The notes under the pieces: generated by a model
Database searches by the model: none
The model's input: the letters and a program-made list of their open reading frames with translations, nothing else
Told to the model about the DNA's origin: nothing
Origin: Euonymus europaeus
Lineage: Eukaryota > Streptophyta > Magnoliopsida > Celastrales > Celastraceae
DNA: 64,000 bases
NCBI GenBank assembly: GCA_963580455.1
Contig: OY756957.1
Location: 21,803,001 to 21,867,000 of the forward strand
Reading direction: 5' to 3'
Translations under genes and position numbers: made by a program
Shown: positions 45,877 through 56,972 of the stretch, in pieces
Position numbering within the stretch: the stretch's first letter is position 1
Layout: each line of letters opens with the position of its first letter

Positions 45877-47680
45877 ATGTGTATTCTATGCCAGAATTGT
45901 AGAGGTTTGGGAGGTTCCTCTATAATTCATTATGTGAAAAATGTTCTTGAGCAAGTTAAGCCTTCTTTAGTGCTTTTTAGTGAAACAAAATTTGTCCTGT
46001 TTGGATTTTGAGAGAATTTGAGTTCGGTGTGGTTTTTCTCATGCTTTGTCGATTAGCAGCATTGGGAGGAAAGGGGGGGGGGGGGGGGGGGGGTGCGGGG
46101 TAGGAAGTGTGGACCCATGGTTATGTGTAGGGCATTTCAATAAGATTTTTTTTGACTATGAGAAACGAGGTGGTCCTCCTAGACTTAATTCTCTTATGCA
46201 ACAATTTCATGATTCATTGGTGTTGTTTAATTTGGATTCTCTAGACTTAATCCTCTTATACAACAATTTTATGTGGGCTACCCTAGGAGCTAACCCCTCA
46301 TTGACATGGAGGAGTATATATACGGGTCGTCAAGTGCTTGAAAGGGGTCTGATATGGAGGGTGGGAAATGGCTGTGAAATTTCTATATGGTTTGACAGAT
46401 GGGTCCGAAAGCCTTGGGAGTTCAAGTTTCTTACTCCAATAAATCCTAACTTAGGGCATTTAAGGGTAAGTCACTTAATTGATACCTCCTCTGAAGGATG
46501 GAATGAAGGGCGGTTGAGGGAGATTTTTCTCCCCTTGATGTTGAAGCCATTATGAACATCCCTTTGGGTAATACTTCAGCCAAAGATGAACGGCGATGGT
46601 TCTTTGATCCAAGGGGCCTTTACTCTGTTAAAAATGGCTACAAATTTTTTGAGCAATGGTTTTGTTCTCAAAGAGATGTCGCTGAAAGTAGTGAGTCCAA
46701 TCCCATTGAGATGTGGAAGAAAATATGGAGTATAGAAGCCCCTCCCAAAATCAAAGTCTTTGCGTGGTGTCTTAGTAACAATTTACTTCCAACTTTTTCT
46801 AATCCTCGGATGCAATTTATTGATTGCCACCCAGGGTACTTGTTGTGTGGTAATAGAGATGATTCCGTGTAGCACATGTTTGATGAGTATAGGTGGGTTC
46901 ATCGAGCTTTAAAAGAAGCTAATTTTTCTTTTATGCCGAAACACTTGGGGTCCTTCTCGATTGAGCAGTGGCTAGGTTTTGTGGTAAGGTCTATGACAAT
47001 GTTTGACACCACAAAATTTCTTATATGTTACTGACAAATTTGGTGCATGAGGAATAGGGCTCTCCATCAAGATGATATTGGTCAACCATCTGAAGTTGGA
47101 AGAAGAGCAGATTGTATGATGAGTGAATTTCATGAAGCCATGCTCTCTCATGGTCAAGTTCCATCCATTATAGTTCCTTCCCCATCTCGATGGAGCCCTC
47201 CTCCTAGTTCTTTTATCAAAGTTAATTACGATGCAGCTATACGAGACAATAGAGTGGGGATCGATGTAATTATTTGGGATGCAAGAGGAACTCATATAGC
47301 TTCAAAATCAATTTGCCTGACCGGTGCTGCAAGTGCCTTTTTTGCTGAAAGTATGGCGGCAAGAGAGGCTATCTCTTTCGCCATAATTCTACCATACCAG
47401 GCTATTGTGTTGGAATGAGACTCTATTCTGATTGTTAATGCTCTAAATAGTGATGATATGGATCTCTCATAAGTGGGTCTTTGTATCCAAAGGGTCAAGG
47501 ATAACTTTGATGTTTTTTTCCTCTATTACGTGTAGGCATGTGAAGAGGACAACAAACCAAGCTGCTGATAGTTTGGCCAAAAATGCTTTTGATTTTCAAA
47601 GTCTATCTATTTGGACTGGTCTTTGTCTTACTTTTCTAGGTCTTATAATGAGTTTGTATTGTACTGTTATCTCTTCTTAA
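45877..47680 (+). pseudogene. LINE ORF2 remnant lacking reverse transcriptase
   Basis: The frame starts at 45877 with the endonuclease opening 'LCQNCRGLGGSSIIHYVKNV' and 'PSLVLFSETK'. It is deleted to a G-run (46073-46093), resumes with the endonuclease 'PWLCVGHFNKIFFDYEKRGG' (normally GDFN), then jumps near 46260-46273 to the post-RT region 'NPSLTWRSIYTGRQVLERG'. Next come the zinc-binding domain ('DERRWFFDPRGLYSVKNGYK', 'APPKIKVFAWCL') and an RNase H ('KVNYDAAIRD', 'FFAESMAAREAISF', 'TTNQAADSLAKNAF'). The whole RT catalytic core is missing. Stops and frameshifts are frequent. It cannot be functional. Confidence 0.85.
46073..46093. repeat. 21-base G homopolymer
   Basis: An uninterrupted run of 21 G on the + strand, followed by 'tgcgggg', lies in LINE ORF2 at a point where endonuclease sequence is missing. 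Its exact length may be uncertain in any assembly. Confidence 0.85.
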
Positions 47681-47716
47681 TGAAAGTTTCCATTTTCAAA
47701 AAAGAAAAAGAAAAAC

Positions 47717-48107
47717 TAGTGTTGAACCCAGGCTGGACATAACTCTAAAACTAAATCTAAATCGTTAATATTGTATTTTTTGTAGCACATTTCCATAGGT
47801 TTGTAAAAAGGAAAACTAATAGAAATATCTTGATACATCCTCGTAAATTATTTTAATATTGTATTTTTACACCAGATTTCCATAGGTTTGTAAAAAAAAG
47901 AATTAAAAAAGAAGAAGCTATTTGACATATCTTGATCAATCGCTTATTTTAGTTTTTTTCGTTAGTTCTTGATTTATTAAAAGAAAAATATTTGCGTATC
48001 CAACTCTTAAGCATCCAATGTAACCCAATATTGCCACCTAAGCTAGTGACATGGAAAGTATGGGGGAATGCGAAAGTGTATACAGTTGAATTTAAATTTC
48101 TCACTTA
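47717..48107. other. Gene-free stretch between LINE and Harbinger element
   Basis: No gene is seen. There is an imperfect short duplication: 'catttccataggtttgtaaa' near 47789 and a similar 'gatttccataggtttgtaaa' near 47875, both preceded by 'attgtattttt'. Confidence 0.5.
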
Positions 48108-48378
48108 GAGCACATGCAACGAGTGAGGTCTAGTGGGGGTAAATTTGGAAAAAATACTAGCTCAAGTAAAAAAAGTTGTGGTCCAGTGGTGCCAAATTTT
48201 ACACTATTTTACTGGACTGAACAAGTGGGAGGCAAGTTTGGATGGGCTGCATAATGGTCTGGGACCCATGCTTTACTCAACTCATCAACCTCCTTCGACG
48301 TTCCTCTTCGCCTAAATTCGCAATCTTGAACTATTTTTCATGTACATCCAATAGGCCTAGTTGTTCCCATACGCAACC

Positions 48379-49939
48379 ATGAGCTCAAACCATCCCCCAA
48401 ATTCCCAAAACACAACCAATCAGCAGCAAACCCAACCCCCAAAGTGTGGCCCTTCATGAGATTCCTTTATGGACCTAAGCCTTTTAGAAGCCATACATGT
48501 TCGAACAGTGGTTAGCTTATTAGAAATATGGCCAAGCATACCCTTAATTTGCATACCAATCCACCTTACAATCATCCACTGTCATCCACAGCTAGCATGC
48601 TTCTCAACAAAATGATGTTGAATCTGGGCCCACTAGCACCCACAGCCAGCAGGCCTGTCAACATAATGATGTTGCATTAGACCCCAATGTACTGCCAAAT
48701 GAAGTTCGAATGTCAAAACGCAAGACCACAATAATTGGACTACTGAAGAAGATGTCGACTTGTGTAAGGCTTGGGTGAAAATTGCTACAGATCCAATTGT
48801 TGGAATGAATCAAGACAAGCAATTGTTCTAGACAAGAATAAGAAATAATTTCGTTCAACGAAGAGGTGAAGATGGAAGAAGAAATGAGCAGTCTTGCGAA
48901 AGTAGGTGGGGTCTTATACATCCATGGGTAACAAAGTAGATTGCAATATGGAAACAGTACATGGATCTCAAGCCTAGTGGTTTCTCCATACATGGTCAGG
49001 TTACCACTGTTTACATTCTTTCACTTTGTACATTTATGTGAAAAATAACAAATTACCGTGTCTATATATATATATTTTTTGGAGACTCATAAATTAATGT
49101 TAGAATGCTAGAGCTATTTTTGATACAACCAATTTAAATTGCAATAATAAAAACCACAAATAGGTTATTAGTAAGGTGTATTTTTCAGCTTTGTCTTTAC
49201 TTATTCACCGTATATGATGTTCAGGAACGTTCTGCTAGGAAGCTCTTCCAAACAATCTACAAGCAACATTTTAAGTATGAACACTACTGGATGGTGCTCA
49301 GGGACTGTCATAAATAAGCACAATATAGCGCTGAAAGCAAAGATATTGTTGAAGTAGGTCTTGACAAGCACAACCTCGAAGATGTGGCAGAATGACATGG
49401 TGTGGATTCATATATGGACAACTTTGATAGAGAGGTTAATGAGACACGATTGTCAAATCCCAATTTGGAAACACATCAACACATGACACTACAAATATCG
49501 ATTCACCCTTCTAAGAATCTAATGGGAATGAGGCTACTGAAGATGAGCATTTACGCATGGGTTCAAAAGCCGCCAAAGCTTTTAGAGCATGAAAGCCTGC
49601 AAGAACGATGCAACGAGCCAAGTTAGTAACAACATAAGTGTTGGCCTGCATGAATTGGTGGAAAGTAGTCGCTCCAACTAGGAGTTGGCAATGAAGACCA
49701 GTGTAGAAAAGCGGATGAAAAGACAAAAGAAGGCTCGAATAAACAAGAAGCAGGATAGGTAGTCATCTCAACAAGATAGAAAGCTCTTTCTGAAGGCCAA
49801 AAATTTGAAGATTCCCAAGAGTGTCGCAGCGATCACAAGGGATTTGATCATTGATAGGAGAGACTTAAAAGCTTACCTAGCCGATGGGTTGCATAATACT
49901 GATTCCACTGCTAAGTATCATCAATTGAAAGACATGTAG
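48379..49939 (+). pseudogene. Harbinger Myb-like accessory protein, decayed
   Basis: A possible start at 48379 (MSSNHPPNSQ) is soon stopped. The Myb/trihelix-like domain is clear at 48735-48990 ('WTTEEDVDLCKAWVKIATDP', 'IVGMNQDKQLF', 'RNNFVQRRGEDGRRNEQSCE', 'SRWGLIHPWV'), interrupted by two TAG codons. An intron with GT at 49000 and AG at 49224 leads to 'ERSARKLFQTIYKQHFKYEH' and 'YWMVLRDC', the usual end of the domain. A basic C-terminal region ('KRMKRQKKARINKKQD') follows to about 49760, and the frame continues to 49939. In this superfamily the Myb-like protein binds element ends and partners the transposase. Confidence 0.8.
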
Positions 49940-51204
49940 TAGACCTTAAGGCATTGCTGGAGGGTATGTCTTTATATCTTATAAAGTGTTGTAGTCTTTT
50001 ATATGTTGTGGATAATAATTTTCCATGTGTTCTCTACAATTGAAAAGGGACGATTCCGACTAACTTGTCTGTCCTTCACGTCTTACGAATGATGATGCAG
50101 CTTGAGGAAACACATCTACTTATACCTCTCGGAGGTAAGGCCTTTTTGTAGTCACTTATGAATTACTTTACCTATTTTCTCCCTATATATTGGTCGAACA
50201 ATATTTATTGCATCCAAAAAACATCAAATCAGGAACTCAAAGCATTGACTGGTTTGTAGGTTGGACAATGATGATTAGTTTGAGAGCTGGAGGAATAATG
50301 TTTCATCATTGCAAGAAGATTCGTTCGTAGCGCTCAAGTTTTATTTCGGACATCCAGTGTGGTGGTTATATTCAAATATTTGTTAGTTCTTTGTTGGTTT
50401 GCATGTGCTGGAATAATAAAACATATTTGTTTTCAGTCGGGTCTGTTGTTCTTCTTATCTATTGGATGCACTCTATGATTGTTCTTGCCACTATTTTTAT
50501 TGCATATGGACTGCTTATTTTGGACCTCTTCCTTCTATTTTTATCTTGTTTGCTCTTTTGCTTTGGATGTGTGATACTAGGGAACTAAATGGATCATAAT
50601 TGCAACTTTTTTTTGATATTTTGCAGTAGCAGCAATGGCAAACACCCTAAAATATATTTAATATATGCACCATAACTTTGAGGACCTAGATGCATTTTTT
50701 ATTGCATTTTTAAGTTCTATGAGAGAACAGGGTTTATTTTATAGAAAATGAACTTGTTATAATTTACTTTAAGAAAAAAGTTACAGACCATACTCTTTGC
50801 CGCAGTCACCATGTAAGGTAGTTTTTTAAGAGAAAAAAGAATGTGATTCCTTTTGTCTTCCTAAGGCTTCAGTTGATTACCATCTCCCGTACCACAAACT
50901 ACTTGGGCTGTGGAAGAGAAGTCAATTGTTTTGGCTAGAAGTTTAATTCCACTTTATTGCAATGGGACCTATCATGAGAATCATAGCTGTATATATGGCA
51001 ATAGGTGATGTTCAAGAACTAGTAATTCTTTTTAATTAGGTTAACATAGGTATTATAACATTAACCAATTTAAGTCATCCATCATTTACTGATCTGTAGC
51101 TAAAATACTAGCTTACATTGATGAAAATAAAATATTACACAGGGAGACTACCATGCATAATCCAATTTTGAGTAATGAGATCCCTCTAGAGATTGTGATT
51201 TAAT
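49940..51204. other. Non-coding interior of the Harbinger element
   Basis: Between the convergent Myb-like and transposase genes I see no domain. T-rich and A-rich sequence here probably holds the 3' ends of both transcription units. Confidence 0.45.
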
Positions 51205-52392
51205 CTATTCGTCGTGGAGTTGGTCCATACGCATGTGAATGTAATGTACAAGTACTTCAGAGTTGGTGATAGTATCTATCACCGAAATTGTTTCATCAAC
51301 AGGTGGAACCCATGGATCAATATGAAGATGTTGCTCATCCTCAATTATAATTATTTTCCTCAAATGATGCGGGTCAACATTATTTTCCACAGATGAGAAG
51401 TTTTGTAAAAAGGTATTGGTCCTTGTGTGATTCCCTACCTTGATTGGAGCGCTCAACATCTTTTCAGACACTCTCTTGTATCCTTGTAAAAACTCTCTCT
51501 TGTGCGGTGTGCGAGTATGGAATAGACTACATTAATGTTGCATATCGTTGATAAACACCATTTGTCAGATAATAGGATTGGTGATAAACATGACCATTGA
51601 CAACGAATGGTACATATGGTGTTCGGCCTCTTATAAACTCATTAAAAATGTGAGAATGTCGTAGTACGGTGATGTCGTTGTGTGATTTGGACATTCTGAA
51701 TAATGCATGCTAAATCCATAAATCTTGTGAAGGGACTACTTCCAAAATCATTTTAGGCTTACCAATGTGACCTCAGAATTGACCTTGCCAGGAGATAGGA
51801 CAACCACGCCATTCCCAATACATGCAATCAAGAGACTCTATCATGTTGGGAAATCCACGACCAACGTTTTCTTGCATTAGCTGGATAATATCATCCATGT
51901 TGGGGGCCCTCAAATATTGGCCTTGTTACAAGAGCAAAATATTGTCACAAAATTTGATAAGTTATTCTTTACCAGTTGATTCACCAATTTTGATATATTC
52001 ATCGAGTAGATCGACAGGACTGCCATATACCTGAAGTCTAAGTGCTGCAGTAATTATTTGGAGAGGCGAGAGACCTAGTCCTTTCGTATAGTCGGGAAGA
52101 CGTTGAAAATAAGTGTCTGAAAGTTAGAACGCATATTTTATCCTAAGAAATAATTCCCCTCACATACGAAATCTTCGTCGAAACATGTGGTCAGTGTAAG
52201 TACAGTTTGGTGCAAAGTAATCTCGAACAAGAGCATCGTGAGCCATCTCGCAGTTTCTAGGGATTGTCTGCGTGTTCTAGGTGGGTTCATGACTAGAGCA
52301 ACCATATCCTCCTCCTTTTCCCCCTCCACCTCAACATCTCTATGACTTTGACAAAACTTGTTTCACCATCTACTAGAAGAGCCTCCAGACAT
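51205..52392 (-). pseudogene. Harbinger DDE transposase, decayed
   Basis: Start MSGGSSSRW at 52392. Minus-strand reading with stops shows 'TAALRLQVYGSPVDLLDEYI', 'KIGESTGKE', 'GRGFPNMIESLDCMYWEW' (first catalytic Asp, about 51868-51815), 'SQDLWI', 'KSHNDITVLRHSHIF' (second Asp, about 51690-51650), 'YYLTNGVYQRYATLM', 'KDVER' (catalytic Glu) and a C-terminal part 'IIIIEDEQHLHIDPWVPPVD'. The order fits plant transposon proteins of the Harbinger family. At least six in-frame stops and a gap after KDVER (loss of the FGVLQ-type block) make it inactive. A relative with intact transposase could still mobilise the element through its ends. Confidence 0.88.
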
Positions 52393-53274
52393 GATGTAGC
52401 ACAAAATTATGTTTGAAGTGAAGCACTATAACTTTCAATTTTTATGTTTGAGAAACTCAACTTCAATGGTGAAGTGTAAGGTGTTAAATATATAAGAAAC
52501 TCAATAAAAGGATATGTCTGTGACCTTTAGGTCATAGCATTCAATGGCTTGATCTTGTACTTTTGTCAATATAGGGTAAGCATGCATTGCAGTGTCGTTT
52601 TGCCAAAATAATTGCTACTCAATGAAGTACAAGATTGATAATTTCTACTAAAATACAAAGTCTCTAGCATATCAATTCAATAGACACATCTCTCCCTTCA
52701 CATCTCATGGGGTCAGCAGGTAGCATGCATTGTACTAGATTCACATTTTATCCACATATAATTGGTGGTCAATGATGTACAACAATGACGATTTCTATAA
52801 AAATACAAAGTTTTATTGTTGTCAATTCTTTGTACATTTTCACTTTTTTTCTTGTACTTGTTTTTTGTTTTATGGTATCAATCAATAGCTTGGGCTTGTA
52901 AAATTGGTTTCAATTAAAGTAGAACATTGACTATTTGTAGAAGAAACCACTACTAGAAATGACGTCAAAATTTGTACAATTTCACTTTGTATAGTTTACC
53001 TTTGTGCTCTATAAAATGGCCAAATTATTTTTTCCTTTTTACATGTACAAATTTGTAAAGGTTTTTTATAATCAAAATTTTTTAAATAGTATTAACCTAA
53101 TTGTTATTCTTTACAATATTTTAACATTAGAATTTACTATATTACACATAAAATAGTGAAACTCAATTTTGGTGCCAAAAATAACTAACTAATGAGCTAG
53201 CACAATCATGCACCATTGTATACACATAGTCATATGCAACAATGCATTTTTAATGGCCTAATAAATTTAAAAAA

Positions 53275-53700
53275 TGGGTCTCACATTTCTCTCACAAAAC
53301 ACAACTCTCAATACAATCAAATCAAAATAACACATATTTCAATACTGCCACATCAACAAAACACATCTCTCAATACTGTCAAATCAGCAAAACACATCTC
53401 CCAATACAAAATCGTTATCCAAGCCAACCATTTTCTCATCCTTCATATTATCCCTATCAAATTTACACCAAAATTGACTGGGTCCATCTTTATTACAAAA
53501 AGTCAAGTCATATCATCATTCACATTACCAAAACAAATATCTCAATACAACCATATCAGCAAAACGCATATTTCAATATAGTCACATCAACAAAAATGCC
53601 AATTTCTATATTGTTTGTTGGTCCAGTAAATACCCACCATTATGGGTGCTAAGACATTGAAGTTCCTATCACTGCCACATCAGTAAAACATATTTTCCAA
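53275..53700. repeat. Sub-terminal repeats of the Harbinger element
   Basis: Variants of a word 'cacatcancaaaacacatntc' followed by 'tcaatac' recur about six to eight times (for example near 53280, 53325, 53352, 53383, 53529, 53560 and 53588). Spacing is roughly 30 bases in the first cluster. Repeated sub-terminal motifs are typical binding sites for element-encoded proteins. That role is inferred. Confidence 0.65.
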
Positions 53701-53766
53701 CAATTTTGTTTGTCTTTAATAGGCCAACACTATTGCATGTGCTCTTATCTCTCTACTTATATTTCA

Positions 53767-54006
53767 TTCAAAATTTAAAAATTAAATATTCCCCCATATA
53801 TTTCCCTCTTCTTTTCCATTTTAATCTTCTCTCTCATATGTTTCACTCTCAATAAACGACAAACAAGGATGAACAATGAATTACTTTTTTTACCCTTGAG
53901 AAATATGATTACATCATTTTTTTTGTCATATAGACGTCCAATGCATTATTTTTTCTAGACAGACATGTGATTACATTGTTTTTTCCAGAAAGAACTGGTA
54001 TTATGT
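53767..54006. repeat. Direct repeat copy 1, cut by LTR
   Basis: The stretch beginning 'caaaatttaaaaattaaata' matches 56039-56285 over about 240 bp with few changes ('ccatatatttccctcttc', 'ttcactctc', 'agacgtccaatgcatta', 'agaactggtattatgt'). It starts just after the Harbinger element and stops exactly where the LTR begins at 54007. Confidence 0.9.
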
Positions 54007-56016
54007 TGTAACGCCCCGTTCCACGAAACCCTAATTTCACGGGCTCGTAGTCCAGAACGCTACCTATATTACAATATAAACTCACCCTACATTTACTTAA
54101 AAGTCTCAGTACACAATTATAGCCTAATTTAATTAAAATAACCTAATCTGAAATAAAAGAGTCATCTCATATATTTAAATAAGCAGTAGTACCCAATTAA
54201 TATCCTCTAAATATACCGCTGTGAATCTTATGCTTTTAATCCTCGTTCTCGAATCTACACGTATTATCATACATCAAGTTATTAACAGTAAGTGCATAAT
54301 AAATTTATTACTCAATTAGTCAATCTTCCATAAAACTAGCTTCCGTCACATGAGCACCTTCTTCAGGATCTACGGCGACACTATCAACTCCTAAGTCAAC
54401 GTAATCATCTGAGAGACCATAACCTGCATCACGGAACATAGTGAGCCGAGGCCTAGCAAGTATTATCTATGCATGAATGCACGTGAACCATTTCTTTAGA
54501 GAACAGTCAACCGTTTAAATCCTTTTTCCAGTACTTGGGCCCTTAACCTAGGTACACTGCTACAGAGCAACCGGTCGGGATTTTTCTTTGATTAAGTGTC
54601 CTACCAAAGAACACTTTCCAGTCAATAAAACATTTTCCTTTTCCTTTTCCTTTTCCTTTTCCTTTTCCAGTCAACATATACCCTCCCAATAGCAGATGTA
54701 CTAGATTCATAAAAATTCATTAAAATATTTTCTTTTATGCGTATGCCGTGTATGTCATGACATGTCATGCTTCATGTAGAGCAACCAATATATGTCACCT
54801 CAATATATCAACAATATATCATCACATAATAGATCACAGTTCACAAACAGTCAACCAACATAGACTATTATGCAGTCATCACCAGTTCAGTATCATATAA
54901 ACAACTCAAACAATACAGGAACTATTATGCAGATAACACCTTCACATAATTTTCAAACTCATCACAGAATTCCAATCAAATATGTATCAATAGCCAAACA
55001 TTTACGCAGACAATAAACCATACAACTCATAAATTATATTGTTCCATAATACAGTTGGATAATACTTACTCGGTGTGCTCCCGTAAATCCTGATAATTTA
55101 ATTACCAAGAATGATTCCTGAACATATACAATACCCACAATAATTTATCAATAATTTAATACTACTATTTTTAACTAATTCTCTTTTGTTAATTTCATTA
55201 ATATATTAATTAAATTAATATTCAACCGGGTCAGCTTGACCTAGTTGTTAGCAGTGCCGGGTCTAACAGACCCGGTTTCTATCAAGAACGGGTCAACTCC
55301 GGCCAAGGGCACGGTGGCGACCACCGCCGACATGAAACGGTAGAGAACAATGAGGGAGATGCCGCGCCATCATCCGTTAGCTGAAATGTGGTCGGATCTT
55401 GCTGGAATCTGGCTTTGAAGTCCACGGTAGCCGCAACTTCTCCTCCACGATTGACCGCCCAAAACCTCTCCGTTCCATACGAAAATGGTATCGTTCAACT
55501 CCCTACATCGTGGTCGTCCTCCCCGTGCCAACAACTTTGCATTTCATCACCGTTGACAGAAACGAAGCTTCCGTCGCCGCCACTGAACTTGTCGTGTTTT
55601 AGGGTTTAACCCACCTCGATTTTTGTGCCACTTCATTTTATATTTTCTACACGACACAATTTACAAGAAGATTAAGACAAAATTAGAATCGATATAGAAG
55701 CAAACCTAAATAGGTCAAGGTAATTTTAATAAATTATAAAAAAAAAATTAAGAGCTTGAGAATCGATTGAATTGGAGTTGCAATGAATTTGGAAAGTTAA
55801 ACATAAAAATAACACAACAATAACAATACTGTAAATAAATATGTGGTTAGTATCGTAATTAAGTAGTAAGAGCAGGGGCAGAATGGTATAATCAATATTA
55901 ATCTGAACCACCCACCAAAGCATAAAATATAATACTTAATTAAACCATGAAACCATCTTCACATACAAACCATGAAAAGCTTAAATTGATTAAACCATAG
56001 AGGACGGGGCGTTACA
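54007..56016 (+). mobile_element. 2.0-kb LTR (LTR A family) with primer-binding site
   Basis: The LTR begins tgtaacgccccg and ends cggggcgttaca, forming perfect terminal inverted words. It is homologous to LTR A at 9811-14366 (shared blocks at 54430-54480, 54555-54580 and 55040-55065). A (TTTTCC)n run lies at about 54628-54667. Short GC-rich open frames at 55388-55609 correspond in position to similar frames near the end of LTR A and are not genes I recognise. It is the 5' LTR of an element whose internal region is deleted within about 30 bases after the primer site. Confidence 0.85.
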
Positions 56017-56018
56017 GT

Positions 56019-56028
56019 TGGTATCAGA
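56019..56028 (+). other. Primer-binding site (tRNA-iMet type)
   Basis: 'tggtatcaga' follows the LTR end by two bases. It matches the start of TGGTATCAGAGC, the usual complement of the initiator-Met tRNA 3' end in plant LTR retrotransposons. The match ends after ten bases. Confidence 0.75.
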
Positions 56029-56038
56029 TATAATAGTC

Positions 56039-56285
56039 TATGTTCAAAATTTGAAAATTAAATATTCCCCCATATATTTCCCTCTTCTTTTCCATTTTCA
56101 TCTTCTCTCTCATATGTTTCACTCTCTATAAAGGAAAAACAAGGATTCACAATGAATTACATTGTTTTTTTACCCTAGAGAAATATGATTACATCATTTT
56201 TTTTGCCATATAGACGTCCAATGCATTATTTGTTCTAGACAGACATGTGATTACATTGTGTTTTCCAAAAAGAACTGGTATTATG
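56039..56285. repeat. Direct repeat copy 2
   Basis: This is the uninterrupted counterpart of 53767-54006. Its sequence continues past the point where copy 1 is cut ('tattatgtttttttttcccc'). Confidence 0.9.
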
Positions 56286-56540
56286 TTTTTTTTCCCCTAC
56301 AGAGCTTTGATTAAATTATTTTTCCGTCATTTAAACTTGAGATTACATTGTTTTTTTGTTTTAGACAAACATCTGATTGCATTTTTTTCAAGAAAGAACT
56401 GATATTAGATTATTTTCCCCCTAAAAAGCTTCAATTACATTGTTTTTGTCCATACAGACATAAGATTACTTTGTTTTTTCGAAACAAAAATCTTCATGCA
56501 TTTTTTTTCTTCCAGAAAGACCTAATTTTACATTTTTTTT
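56176..56540. repeat. Degenerate ~126-bp tandem repeat
   Basis: Related blocks start near 56176, 56302 and 56428. Each has a 'gattacatt' or 'gattaaatta' word, a T-run, an 'agacnnacat' word and a 'agaaagaactgntattag' word. The repeats are AT-rich and diverged, with no coding content. Confidence 0.65.
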
Positions 56541-56932
56541 GAGTGTTTTTCCCTATGATTCGAGTGATTACGATGACCGACCCCAAAATTTTGAAACTAG
56601 AAAGATTAGAGGTAAAAAAGATATGGAATTTTATGTTTTGGTGTTTTTGAGAATGCATGGGTGCCTAGGTGCATTAGACAGGCTAGAGAAGAAGTTGAAA
56701 TTGTCCTGTGCGCACCTGGGGGTGCCTAGGCACACCAAAGGTTCACCCAAGACAGAGGCGGATGGAAGAAAAATGAAGAAGAAGTAGGCAGAAGGGCGCC
56801 TAGGCACACCCCCCTAGATGTGCCCAGTGTAGATGAAATCCGTGGAAATTTAAGGTTAAGTGCGCCTAGGCACATTAGAGTCGTATTGTATGTTATGGGA
56901 CCTAGAACTTATACACTTATTGCTGGTACTAG

Positions 56933-56972
<40 letters not shown>

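Larger units (their letters stand above)
42150..47716 (+). mobile_element. Plant LINE (L1-type) retrotransposon, split and internally deleted
   Basis: ORF1 (DUF4283 plus CCHC knuckle) and ORF2 (endonuclease start, zinc-binding domain, RNase H) lie in order on the + strand. The 3' end is an imperfect A tail after 'gaaagtttccattttc' (47687-47716). A copia-type LTR (about 42965-45240) interrupts ORF1. The reverse transcriptase core is absent from ORF2. The 5' end is set roughly by the CT-rich leader at 42150-42200; no target duplication was identified. Confidence 0.85.
48108..53744. mobile_element. PIF/Harbinger element, full length, decayed
   Basis: Termini match in inverted orientation: left 'gagcacatgcaacgagtg' (48108) and right reverse complement 'gagcacatgcaatagtg' (ending 53744). 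Both are bounded by TTA (48105-48107 and 53745-53747), the usual Harbinger target duplication. Inside are the two expected genes, a Myb-like accessory protein on + and a DDE transposase on -, transcribed toward each other. Sub-terminal repeats lie at the right end. With 5637 bp and both genes it has autonomous-element layout, but both genes carry stops. Confidence 0.9.

Noticed and set aside
48379..49939. A host trihelix transcription factor gene
   Set aside because: It lies between the TTA-flanked Harbinger termini with the transposase and carries several stops, so it is the element's own Myb-like gene.
53275..53700. CRISPR-like array from regularly spaced repeats
   Set aside because: The repeats are imperfect, spacers are not uniform, and the setting is the sub-terminal region of a plant transposon.
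55388..55609. Overlapping GC-rich frames as a small gene
   Set aside because: They lie inside the LTR at 54007-56016, and a comparable GC-rich segment occupies the same position in LTR A (about 13800-13990).
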